Assembly (NCBI GenBank): GCA_951813605.1
Contig: OX638379.1
Span: forward strand, 1,622,471 to 1,686,470
Direction: 5' to 3'
Source of the DNA: an uncultured Bryobacterales bacterium
Lineage (GTDB): Bacteria; Acidobacteriota; Terriglobia; Bryobacterales; UBA6623
DNA length: 64,000 nucleotides
Position 1 is the stretch's first letter, and each line of letters opens with the position of its first letter. The position numbers and the translations under genes were made by a program. The notes under the pieces were generated by a model. That model saw only the letters and a list, made by a program, of their open reading frames with translations. It did not search any database and was not told the DNA's origin. Positions 55,242 through 63,545 of the stretch are shown here, in pieces.

Positions 55242-56333
55242 ATGAAGCTCGTACTAGTCGCCTTTTGCTTCGGGCTTGTAATCCCGGCCGCGGCCTTTGA
55301 ACAGGCCAAGCCAGGCTACGAATTCGAGTTCCCTCGCGACCATTTCGAACACCCGACTTTCGCTGCAGAGTGGTGGTACTACACCGGGAATCTAGCCACG
55401 CCTGAAGGCCGGCCCTTCGGATTCGAGCTGACGTTCTTCCGGGTCGCCATCGACCGCGAGGAGGTCCGGAAGACGAATTGGGATCCCGGTCAAGTCTACC
55501 TAACTCACTTCGTAGTGACGGACATCGAAGCCGAGCGACTTCATCACCGTGAACGCGTGAATCGCGATGGACCCGGATTGGCGGGCGCCTCGGAGTCCGC
55601 GGCATTGATCTGGAATGGCAACTGGAGCGTCGAATTTCTGTCCGGCGATCCCCGGAGGCCTACCCAGCTAGTCCGCGCCGAAGACGAGGGCATTCTCTTG
55701 GAACTGGAGGTGAAACCGGCAAAGCCTGTCGTCATCCACGGCAGAGACGGCGTCAGCCAGAAGGCTGGCGGGGAAGGGCAGGCGTCACATTACGCTTCGT
55801 TCACGAGGCTGCTAGCTAGCGGCCGCATCGTGCTGGAGGGGGCCGAGTATAACGTCGAGGGCTTGGCATGGATGGATCACGAGTTCTTCACGAACAACCT
55901 GGCCGCAGACCAAGTCGGGTGGGACTGGATGAGCATCCAGCTGGACGACGGGAGCGACCTGATGATCTACGCGTTGCGAAACGTAGACGGGGAGCACAGC
56001 GAGTTCTCTGGCGGCACGTTCGTCGGCGCGAGCGGGGAACAAATTCTCTTGGTTGCCAAGGATCTCCGCCTTACTCCAGGCAGGAAATGGCGGAGCATCG
56101 AAACCGGAGCCGCCTACCCGGTCGAATGGACCGTCGAAATTCCACGCCTAGAGCTCATTTTGGAGGTGCGTCCATTGCTCGACTCCCAAGAGGTTCTCAG
56201 CGACTTTGCGTTCACTCCCGTCTACTGGGAGGGCGCAGTCGAATATCGCGGGAAGCGAGCCGGAAGGGACGTAGCAGGGAAGGGCTACTTGGAAATGACC
56301 GGCTACGACAAGCCAGTCAAACTGCTCCAGTAG
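55242..56333 (+). CDS. AttH/CrtC-like lipocalin-fold secreted protein
   Basis: A 363-residue exported protein with signal peptide (1-18, ending A-A-A-F). The E-W-W-Y-Y-T-G motif at residues 43-49 and the A-W-M-D-H-E-F-F region mark the AttH / hydroxyneurosporene-synthase-like (CrtC) family, a double lipocalin-like barrel. Known relatives hydrate carotenoids (CrtC) or have no known reaction (AttH). Position after an FtsX-type permease and LolD-like ATPase is the attEFGH arrangement, so it probably receives or modifies a lipophilic substrate at the outer face of the membrane. That role is an inference. Confidence 0.8.
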   Translation: MKLVLVAFCFGLVIPAAAFEQAKPGYEFEFPRDHFEHPTFAAEWWYYTGNLATPEGRPFGFELTFFRVAIDREEVRKTNWDPGQVYLTHFVVTDIEAERLHHRERVNRDGPGLAGASESAALIWNGNWSVEFLSGDPRRPTQLVRAEDEGILLELEVKPAKPVVIHGRDGVSQKAGGEGQASHYASFTRLLASGRIVLEGAEYNVEGLAWMDHEFFTNNLAADQVGWDWMSIQLDDGSDLMIYALRNVDGEHSEFSGGTFVGASGEQILLVAKDLRLTPGRKWRSIETGAAYPVEWTVEIPRLELILEVRPLLDSQEVLSDFAFTPVYWEGAVEYRGKRAGRDVAGKGYLEMTGYDKPVKLLQ

Positions 56334-56365
56334 CACCTGCCAAGGCCATCGTTGCTGGGCAAGAC

Positions 56366-57181
56366 CTATTCGAGACGAAAGCTGATGTCGGCGGCAGGTG
56401 CCGAGTGCGTGAGTGCTCCAACGGAAGCGAAGTCCGCTCCGGCCTCCGCGTAAGCCCGGATAGTCGAAAGCGTGATATTCCCGGAAACCTCGACTTTTGC
56501 CCGCCCCGCGATGTGCACTACGGCCCGTGCGACTTGCCGCGACGAAAAGTTGTCCAGCAATAGATGGCGCACCCCGCTTGCCAGCGCTTGTTCCAGTTCG
56601 TTGAAATCCCGCACCTCGACCTCGACCGGCAGGCCGGCGCGAGAGCACCTTGCGACAGCCTCTCGAACGCCCCCTGCAGCCGCGATGTGGTTGTTCTTCA
56701 CAAGGATCGCGTCGAACAGCCCGAGGCGGTGATTCGTGCCTCCTCCGGCGCGGACGGCAAGCTTGTCGATGAGGCGCATGCCCGGCTGGGTTTTGCGCGT
56801 GTCGAGGAGAACGCACCCTGTGCCGTCTAACTCAGTCACGTAACGGCTCGTCTGCGTCGCGATTCCGCACGTCCTTTGCAGCAAATTCAGAGCGGTTCGC
56901 TCTAAGGTAAGCAAGCGCCGGGCGGGGCCGCGAACTCGGGCGAACACCTGACCCTCATGCAGGGACTTCCCCTCGCTGTACAAGATCTGCACCTCGTCGT
57001 TGCCGTAGAGGTGAGCTAGCAACGGCGCGCCCGCCAGCGTCATGGACTGCCGCGGAAGGAAGAAGCCGCTGGCAAGGGCATCGCTCGTGACGCAGGCTTC
57101 GGTCGTGACATCGGCTTGGCCGATGTCCTCACGCAATGCGAGGTCGATCAATTCCAGAATCTGAGGATCATCCCATCGCAT
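56366..57181 (-). CDS. nadC: Nicotinate-nucleotide pyrophosphorylase (quinolinate phosphoribosyltransferase)
   Basis: Cytoplasmic enzyme that makes nicotinate mononucleotide from quinolinate and PRPP in de novo NAD synthesis. 271 residues, normal for NadC. Conserved segments seen are E-D-I-G-Q-A-D-V-T-T near the N-terminus, E-R-T-A-L-N-L-L-Q-R-T-C-G-I-A-T, D-T-R-K-T-Q-P-G-M-R, R-A-G-G-G-T-N-H-R and L-V-K-N-N-H. The C-terminal A-D-F-A-S-V-G-A-L-T-H-S closes the barrel. nadA and nadB are not in the window. It stands convergent to the AttH-like gene. Confidence 0.95.
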   Translation of the reverse strand: MRWDDPQILELIDLALREDIGQADVTTEACVTSDALASGFFLPRQSMTLAGAPLLAHLYGNDEVQILYSEGKSLHEGQVFARVRGPARRLLTLERTALNLLQRTCGIATQTSRYVTELDGTGCVLLDTRKTQPGMRLIDKLAVRAGGGTNHRLGLFDAILVKNNHIAAAGGVREAVARCSRAGLPVEVEVRDFNELEQALASGVRHLLLDNFSSRQVARAVVHIAGRAKVEVSGNITLSTIRAYAEAGADFASVGALTHSAPAADISFRLE

Positions 57182-57260
57182 AAGAAGGCTCCGTCAAAGC
57201 GAGACCTAGCGTCAAGCAATCAATCAAAGTCTCTGCCGGAAAGCCAAGCACATAGGACTG

Positions 57261-58238
57261 TTAGCTGCGATCACTAGTGGATTCTTGGAACAAGACCCTA
57301 GCCGCTGCGTCGATCGCTCGCAAGGTCGGCACGCGGACATGATTCCTCTCAGCAAGCTCGATCACCGCACCTAGCAGGGCATCCAATTCCGGAGCGCGGC
57401 CACGCTCGAGATCCTGAAGCATCGAAGTCCTATGGTATCCCGCCGCCCGCGCGCCGGCGATGCGACGATCGTTCGAAAGGGCAATGCGGACTCCGACAGC
57501 AGATGCGACTTCGCGAACCTCGTCCATCATTGCCTCGATCAAGCTGCGCCCATACGGTGAATCGATGAGGTCTGCCAGAGCCTTGCGAGTCAGAGCACTT
57601 AATGGATTGAGCGCCGCGTTACCTAATAGCTTGACCCAGAGTTCGTGGCGTATGTCGTTCCGAACAGGGGATTTCAGGCCTACTCCCCGCAGTGCCGAGG
57701 AAAGCGCAAGCACTCGTTCGGTGCGACCGCCGGAAGGTTCTCCAAGGGGGAGCCTGTTTCCGGCAGTGTGCAGCACCTCCCCAGGCCCCTTCATGGAACA
57801 AGAAAAGTACACAATCGAGCCGACCACCAACGGAGCGGGAATGTGACGCCCGATCACTCCTTCGGGGTCCACTGCCTTGATCGGCTCCTCGTTGCCTGGA
57901 ACCCCATGGAAGTACCACCATGGCAATCCGTTCTGGGTTGATATGAATGTGGTCCCTGAGTGTTTCAACGGCCCGATCGAGGGGGCGATCTCGGTGAGAG
58001 CATTGGCTTTCACCCCGAGCAAGACATAGTCGGCGGGTCCGACTTCCGCGGCTGACGCCGCGGCTTTGGCTTGATACCGCCGTTCGCCGAATGCCCGGCT
58101 GCTGACGATTAGGCCACGCTCACGCAACGCTTCCAGATTGGGGCCTCGGGCGATGAAGTGCACATCGTGCCCGCCTTCCAGCAGCCGCGCCCCAACGAAC
58201 GATCCAACCGCGCCTGCGCCATAGATTGCGAATTTCAT
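57261..58238 (-). CDS. panE: 2-dehydropantoate 2-reductase (ketopantoate reductase)
   Basis: NADPH-dependent enzyme of pantothenate (coenzyme A) synthesis, 325 residues from the ATG at 58238. That start gives M-K-F-A-I-Y-G-A-G-A-V-G-S, the usual nucleotide-binding beginning; a longer open frame upstream has no family likeness. The catalytic-lysine and C-terminal segments E-L-W-V-K-L-L-G-N-A-A-L-N-P-L-S-A-L are present. The start follows the hydrolase stop by 14 bases, so both are probably co-transcribed. Some ApbA/PanE relatives reduce other 2-keto acids, so the pathway is likely rather than certain. Confidence 0.85.
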   Translation of the reverse strand: MKFAIYGAGAVGSFVGARLLEGGHDVHFIARGPNLEALRERGLIVSSRAFGERRYQAKAAASAAEVGPADYVLLGVKANALTEIAPSIGPLKHSGTTFISTQNGLPWWYFHGVPGNEEPIKAVDPEGVIGRHIPAPLVVGSIVYFSCSMKGPGEVLHTAGNRLPLGEPSGGRTERVLALSSALRGVGLKSPVRNDIRHELWVKLLGNAALNPLSALTRKALADLIDSPYGRSLIEAMMDEVREVASAVGVRIALSNDRRIAGARAAGYHRTSMLQDLERGRAPELDALLGAVIELAERNHVRVPTLRAIDAAARVLFQESTSDRS

Positions 58239-58252
58239 AGGGATCGAACGAC

Positions 58253-58882
58253 TTACCGCAGCGCTTTCCGGACGCTGCCCTCGAGCGATTCGAGCGCGTC
58301 CGAGAAGAAATGGTCTCGTGCCCGTACCCACGTCAGGTCCTTAGGCTTGCCGGCCGATGCGAACACCTGCACCATTCTGTCGCGAGACCCGTATTCGTCC
58401 CGCGTGCTGTGGACAAAGTGCTTCGGGCAGCCACAGGAGCGCAAGATGCTCCACTCGCCGCTATTGACGGGCGTGCCCACCGCGATGACTCTGTCAGTGC
58501 CGGAATCGCGGCAGCAAACCCGCAAGGCGACCCGAGCACCGAATGAGAAGCCTCCGACAACTAATGGGATTCCCGGGTGCCTCTCGCGCATGTGCAGCAT
58601 CGCCGCCCGCAGGTCATCCTGCTCTCCGGCCCCGCCGTCGTACGTGCCGGAACTAGTGCCCACCCCCCGGAAATTGAACCGCAATACCGCCGATCCCTCG
58701 CTCCTCGCGGCCTTGGCCATCCTGTACACGACCTTGGTGTGCATGGACCCGCCATATTGCGGGTGCGGATGGCAGAGCACAACTGCCCTCGCTATCTTTT
58801 GGTTAGAGTCAGGCTCTTCAAGCAATGACTCAAGTCGACCTGCCGGCCCCGCAAGAAAGATGGATTGAAGCTTGCGGGCCAT
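58253..58882 (-). CDS. Alpha/beta hydrolase, dienelactone-hydrolase-like
   Basis: A 209-residue cytoplasmic hydrolase of the COG2945 type. C-H-P-H-P-Q-Y-G-G-S-M is at residues 37-47, F-N-F-R-G-V-G-T-S-S-G at 69-79 and the nucleophile elbow G-F-S-F-G-A at 111-116 with Ser113. The acid and histidine follow in R-D-E-Y-G and R-D-H-F-F. No signal peptide. It precedes panE by 14 bases. The substrate of the family is unknown; carboxyl esters are likely. Confidence 0.85.
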   Translation of the reverse strand: MARKLQSIFLAGPAGRLESLLEEPDSNQKIARAVVLCHPHPQYGGSMHTKVVYRMAKAARSEGSAVLRFNFRGVGTSSGTYDGGAGEQDDLRAAMLHMRERHPGIPLVVGGFSFGARVALRVCCRDSGTDRVIAVGTPVNSGEWSILRSCGCPKHFVHSTRDEYGSRDRMVQVFASAGKPKDLTWVRARDHFFSDALESLEGSVRKALR

Positions 58883-59009
58883 GGCATAGGTTCCGAACTA
58901 GGAACGACCCCATTATTATTGCCTCAACCGGCTCGCGGATTGCGGTATCCGGCCTGCCCGGCTTATCATCAGTCGCATTGGCGTGCCCTAGCGCGCCGGA
59001 ACTACGATA

Positions 59010-60545
59010 GTGGCCGTCGGGAACTCAAATCGGCATCGTTTCACGCCTCGTGCGACGCGGCTTAGCTGGACCTGCCTTGTGCTGCTCGCGTCATGGTCGT
59101 GCTCGACCCAAGCGCCTTCGACTGCGCTCGACCACCCGAACGTGCTGTTCATCGCTGTCGACGATCTGAATGTAGCGCTTGGCACCTACGGCGAATATCC
59201 AACTGCCAAGACGCCCAACATCGACCGCTTGGCGTCAGAAGGAATTCGCTTCGATCGTGCCTATGCGCAGGACCCTCTTTGCAATCCGTCACGAACTTCA
59301 TTCCTGAGCGGGAAACGGCCCGCTTCGACGAACGTCTACGGCAATTTTGTCGAACCTAGGCGATACATGGGAGATGTAACGATGCTTCCGGAGTACTTCC
59401 GCTCCCACGGCTACTTCACTGCACGTGTGGGCAAGATCGCTCACGGTCGCTACGAGGATTCCGTGACGTGGGATATTTCCGAGAACGCGGTCCGTCGCGA
59501 GCACTACCTGCCGGGAGTCGACCACTCGGAGGTGCGTGACAATTCATGGATCGACGGTGCAGAGGATGGTCTTTCTCGCGCGGAGATATTACGGCATCTG
59601 GGCCGCCCGACTGGAATGCCGCTGACTTGGAGGGCCACCGACGAGACCGAGGCCGAGACTCCCGATGGCCGCACTGCTCGAAGAGTGATAGAGATCATGA
59701 GCGAGCGTCGCGAGCAACCGTTTTTCATCGGGGCGGGGTTCCACAAGCCCCATCAGCCTTGGGTCGCTCCGGCCAGCTTTTTTGAGCAGCACCCCATCGA
59801 GGACGTAGCGCTACCCCAGGAACCGCCAAACGACAGGATGGACATCCCAGCGCCGGCTCTGGGCGGATACCCGGAGGACCCCGACCACACTGACGAACAG
59901 AAGCGGCAGGCAATTGCGGCCTATCATGCGACGGTCACCCTGATTGACGTGCATGTTGGATTGCTTCTCGATGCGCTTTCCGCCCTGGGCCTGGAGCGCT
60001 CCACCATTGTCGTCTTCGTGAGCGACCACGGCTTCCACCTCGGCGAGCACGGGGGGCAATGGCGGAAGCACACCCAGTTCGAGGAATCGACCAGGGTGCC
60101 GCTCATCGTACGAGTCCCGGGCGGCATCGCCGGTTCCGCCACCAGTGCGCTGGTGGAGCTGGTCGATTTGTACCCCACGTTGGCAGATGTTTGCGGGCTG
60201 CCGATTCCCGAGGGCTTGGACGGCACTAGCTTTCGGGCGGTGATCGAAGATCCCCGGATTCCGTGGAAAAGCGCCGTCTTCTCAGAGGTCCAGCGCAATG
60301 GCGCGCATGGTCGGTCAATTCGAACCGCCCGCTACCGGTTTACCGAGTGGACGCCCCTCGAAGGCGATGGAACTGCCGAATTCGAATTCTACGACCTTGA
60401 GCGGGATCCGAAGGAATACAACAATCTCGCAAACGCGCCCGGGCAGCAAGGGAATCGCGATCGTCTCGCCAAGATGCTGCGAGCCGGCTGGCGCTCCGCA
60501 CTGCCGGTGATGGGCATGCCAAGTCAAGGAAGGGAAGTGGGGTGA
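59010..60545 (+). CDS. Type I sulfatase, iduronate-2-sulfatase-like
   Basis: A 511-residue exported sulfatase. A hydrophobic stretch near residues 18-30 acts as signal. V-D-D-L-N (50-54) supplies metal-binding aspartates and C-N-P-S-R-T (91-96) is a canonical C-x-P-S-R site, so C91 should be converted to formylglycine. G-K-I-A-H-G follows, and S-D-H-G-F-H-L-G-E-H-G-G-Q-W-R-K is the second metal site. This pattern is that of iduronate-2-sulfatase-like enzymes. The start is a GTG. The substrate is probably a sulfated polysaccharide fragment. No formylglycine-generating enzyme is in the window. Confidence 0.88.
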   Translation: MAVGNSNRHRFTPRATRLSWTCLVLLASWSCSTQAPSTALDHPNVLFIAVDDLNVALGTYGEYPTAKTPNIDRLASEGIRFDRAYAQDPLCNPSRTSFLSGKRPASTNVYGNFVEPRRYMGDVTMLPEYFRSHGYFTARVGKIAHGRYEDSVTWDISENAVRREHYLPGVDHSEVRDNSWIDGAEDGLSRAEILRHLGRPTGMPLTWRATDETEAETPDGRTARRVIEIMSERREQPFFIGAGFHKPHQPWVAPASFFEQHPIEDVALPQEPPNDRMDIPAPALGGYPEDPDHTDEQKRQAIAAYHATVTLIDVHVGLLLDALSALGLERSTIVVFVSDHGFHLGEHGGQWRKHTQFEESTRVPLIVRVPGGIAGSATSALVELVDLYPTLADVCGLPIPEGLDGTSFRAVIEDPRIPWKSAVFSEVQRNGAHGRSIRTARYRFTEWTPLEGDGTAEFEFYDLERDPKEYNNLANAPGQQGNRDRLAKMLRAGWRSALPVMGMPSQGREVG

Positions 60546-60700
60546 GCGTTCTTGTTCACGTGTCGAGGGTGCGACGGGACTGGCTGTGAGTCACGTGAAG
60601 TATTGCGGGAAGCGGAACAGGGCTAGCAGCCAAGACGGCTGGTACACGTTGGGCGACACTTCAGTGCGGCAATGATGACTGCGAGAAACAAGGGGGATCA

Positions 60701-61429
60701 GTGATCTACTTCACTCATTTCTTAGGTGGCAGGCGGCACCTTGCACCCACCTTGCTGATTGTTGCCGTCTTGCTCGCAGCTCTATGCGCCTCCGCCGTCG
60801 CCCAGCAGGCTCGGCGCCCTGAATTCGAGCCCATCACGGACGATCCAGATCTGCCGCGCGTGCTCGTCATTGGCGATTCGATTTCGATAGGCTACACGCT
60901 GCCACTCAGGGCAGCGCTGAAGGGCGTCGCCAACGTCCACCGCCCGCCGGAAAACTGCCAGCATACGTGGAGGGGCCTCGTAGCGATCGATGATTGGCTT
61001 GGAGACGGGAAATGGGATCTCATCCACTTCAATTGGGGACTGCACGATCTCAAATACGTTGACTCGAATGGAAGGCGCGTGCTGCCGTCGGAGGGCAAGC
61101 AGGTAAGCACCGTCGAGGAATACGAGTCGAATTTAACCAAGCTCGTGGAGCGGCTGAAGCGGACGGGTGCCAAGCTGATTTGGAGGCCGACGACACCCGT
61201 ACCAAAAGGAGCCTCCGGACGTCTTCCAAAAGACCTTCCCAAATTCAACCGAGCCGCCACACGGGTCATTACCCGTCACGACATCGAAATTGACGATATG
61301 AACGCCTTTATCGCGGCCGAGCGGATTCCGCACGTAAGGCCAAATGATGTGCACTTCTCCCCTGAATCGTCAGCGCGGCTCGCGATTAATAGCGCCACTA
61401 TGATCCGACGAGCTCTAAGGGGGCAGTAA
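60701..61429 (+). CDS. Secreted SGNH/GDSL hydrolase
   Basis: A 242-residue exported hydrolase with signal peptide (about 1-35, ending A-V-A-Q-Q). Block I is G-D-S-I-S (58-62), with the nucleophile Ser60. The asparagine block is H-F-N-W-G-L-H-D-L, and block V is D-V-H-F-S-P-E-S with the catalytic Asp and His. The family removes acyl groups from sugars or lipids. The start is a GTG preceded by AAGGGGGAT. Placed between two sulfatases, it could be a carbohydrate esterase acting on a decorated polysaccharide, an inference. Confidence 0.82.
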   Translation: MIYFTHFLGGRRHLAPTLLIVAVLLAALCASAVAQQARRPEFEPITDDPDLPRVLVIGDSISIGYTLPLRAALKGVANVHRPPENCQHTWRGLVAIDDWLGDGKWDLIHFNWGLHDLKYVDSNGRRVLPSEGKQVSTVEEYESNLTKLVERLKRTGAKLIWRPTTPVPKGASGRLPKDLPKFNRAATRVITRHDIEIDDMNAFIAAERIPHVRPNDVHFSPESSARLAINSATMIRRALRGQ

Positions 61430-61585
61430 TCGAGGAATTCCGCCGGACTTTTTGGCCGACTGTGTGCGGGGCAGGCTCTCGGAACTGAACTCGGGATGCG
61501 GGGCCGCGCGAAAGACGGACATAGCGAAGCAAGCACTTCTCGACGCCTGTGGCAAGGTAAGTCGTGGAAGGCTTGCGGCGGTCGC

Positions 61586-62947
61586 TCAATCCTTCTTTTC
61601 CAAGGCGTCGATCGGTTTGCCGCCGGTTTCCTTCCACCATGTGAGCACGGCCTTGCGCATCTCGGCCAGCCGCTGGGCGACTTCGGGTTTCGCGGCCAGG
61701 TTGGTTCGTTCCGCCGGATCGGCTTGAAGGTCGTACAGGTCTTCGGCGCCCTTTCGCCGTGTGGGATAGTCAGTTTCGATCGATTGGATGCGGAAGTAGG
61801 TTCTGTTGCGCGATGCAACGATGTCCTGCACAAAGAAGATGTACTTCCACCGCTCGTCGCGGACGTAAAGCGCGTAGATGTCTCGCTCGGGTCGCTCGTC
61901 GGTCGTCGTCACAAACGCCGGGTAGATCGCGCCGAACAGGCGCTGGCGATTCTTGGTTGTCTTGCCGTCGATGATTGGCCGCAAGTTGTTCCCCGCGGCG
62001 GAAGCCGGCGTCTTAGCGCCGGCGTAATCCAGAATCGTCGGGTAGATGTCCAGAGTGCTGGTCAGACAATGGAAACGCTGCCCGCCTTTGATCTTGGCGG
62101 GCCAGCTGAAGAACACCGGCGTGCGGACGCCTTTCTCAAACGCCGAGCCTTTCGACACCAAGCCATTGCACCATCCGTTGTCGATCACAAACACGAACAT
62201 CGTGTTTTCGTAGACTCCCTTCTCGCGCAACTTCTTTTCGAGCTTGCCAATTCCGTCGTCCAGCCAGGCCTCCATCGCCAGGCTCAGGTGTTCTTTCTGC
62301 AGAAACGATTCCCGACGGTCTTTGCCGATCCACGCAGGCACGGGGATCTCTTTGTTGTCGAACAACGCGCGGTACTCTTGCGGCGGATTGTGTGGAAGAT
62401 GTGGAATCTTGGGCGCCCACCAGATGAACATTGGTTCTCGCCCACCGACCTCGTCGATGAACGTAAACAGATCGGCCTGTCCCTTGCGAACGAACGTGTT
62501 CGCCGACTCGCCTTTGCCATGTGTGAAGCCCATTGCTCTCGGATCGCCTTCCCAGTACTTGCCCTCAACGTAGGTCGCGTAGCCGGCGTCTTTCAAGAGC
62601 CTGGGCAACGAGTTCGTCGGTTCGAGCTTCATCGTTCCGAAGTTGTGGTAGACGCCTGTTTGGTGAGGCCAACGGCCGCTGAGAAAGCTGGCCAGCGTCG
62701 GATGGCAGCGCGACATCGGCAGATGCGCGCGGGTGAACACCGTCCCCGCCCGAGCCAACCGATCGAGATTCGGCGTGTGAGCGATCTTGTTGCCCATGAA
62801 ACCCAGGTGCTCGTTGTCGTGGTCGTCGGAAATGATGAACACGATGTTGGGTTGTTCAGAGGCGAAGATAGCGGGCGCCAATGGCGCGGAGGCAATCGCT
62901 GCAAGCAAGATACAAAGGCTAGTCGCTTGCTGAAGAAAACCGTTCAT
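61586..62947 (-). CDS. Sulfatase-like protein with degenerate active-site motif
   Basis: A 453-residue exported protein of the sulfatase fold. Signal peptide about 1-30. S-D-D-H-D-N (40-45) supplies metal-binding aspartates. The modified-cysteine site reads C-H-P-T-L-A-S (81-87), so Cys and Pro are kept but the Ser-Arg of C-x-P-S-R is Thr-Leu. G-K-Y-W and I-D-N-G-W-C-N replace the usual G-K and D-N-G segments. The Arg lost is part of the sequence recognised by formylglycine-generating enzymes, so conversion is doubtful. The protein may be a phosphoesterase-like or non-sulfatase relative; heparan N-sulfatase-like proteins resemble it overall. It is divergent from the GMC-type genes. Confidence 0.75.
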   Translation of the reverse strand: MNGFLQQATSLCILLAAIASAPLAPAIFASEQPNIVFIISDDHDNEHLGFMGNKIAHTPNLDRLARAGTVFTRAHLPMSRCHPTLASFLSGRWPHQTGVYHNFGTMKLEPTNSLPRLLKDAGYATYVEGKYWEGDPRAMGFTHGKGESANTFVRKGQADLFTFIDEVGGREPMFIWWAPKIPHLPHNPPQEYRALFDNKEIPVPAWIGKDRRESFLQKEHLSLAMEAWLDDGIGKLEKKLREKGVYENTMFVFVIDNGWCNGLVSKGSAFEKGVRTPVFFSWPAKIKGGQRFHCLTSTLDIYPTILDYAGAKTPASAAGNNLRPIIDGKTTKNRQRLFGAIYPAFVTTTDERPERDIYALYVRDERWKYIFFVQDIVASRNRTYFRIQSIETDYPTRRKGAEDLYDLQADPAERTNLAAKPEVAQRLAEMRKAVLTWWKETGGKPIDALEKKD

Positions 62948-63044
62948 TCATTCACCTCGGTTCGAGGGCGAGCATTGGTTGGTTATTGTAGTTCAACACC
63001 GAATGCTCGCCGGCCACTGCCTATACTGTCCGCTGGAGAAGCCG

Positions 63045-63545
63045 ATGCCTGAAAGCACTCGCAGAGAAGTGCTCATCTCGATCGCAGCCCGCGGAGTCGC
63101 CGCCCAAGCGTTCGGCGCGACGGACTACGGGCTCAAAGCCTTTGCCGCGGACCAATTCCGCCTGCTCGAACAGCTCGTCGACATGATCGTCCCGGACTCA
63201 GACACACCCGGCGCGCGAAAGGGAGGGGTAGCAGCGATGATCGAAAAGGACGCGGCCGCCGACTCTGGGCTGAAACGCCAAGTCCAGGGAGCTTTGTCCC
63301 GCCAAAGCTCCGACGGATTCGCCGACACGAGCCCGCCCGCGCGGACCGCCCTGCTCACCGACTACATGATCGCTGGCGACGAGCGCCGCCACCACTTCCA
63401 GCTCATCAAGGACCTCACCGTCGACGGCTACTTCGCGACCGAAATCGGGTTGCTCCAAGAGTTCGGCTATCAAGGCAACACCTACCTGGCCGAATCCCCG
63501 GCTGCCAACACGAGGAGCACGCTTGATGGCCTACGAAGACGTTGA
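63045..63545 (+). CDS. Gluconate 2-dehydrogenase subunit 3-like protein
   Basis: A 166-residue protein from the ATG at 63045, which gives [10 protein letters not shown], a twin-arginine signal followed by an alanine-rich stretch. [18 protein letters not shown] is the signature of the gluconate 2-dehydrogenase subunit 3 family, and E-F-G-Y-Q-G-N-T is its C-terminal segment. It overlaps the next gene by 20 bases. The small subunit probably carries its flavin partner out through Tat. The upstream 22 codons have no protein character, so the longer start is rejected. Confidence 0.85.
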   Translation: MPESTRREVLISIAARGVAAQAFGATDYGLKAFAADQFRLLEQLVDMIVPDSDTPGARKGGVAAMIEKDAAADSGLKRQVQGALSRQSSDGFADTSPPARTALLTDYMIAGDERRHHFQLIKDLTVDGYFATEIGLLQEFGYQGNTYLAESPAANTRSTLDGLRRR

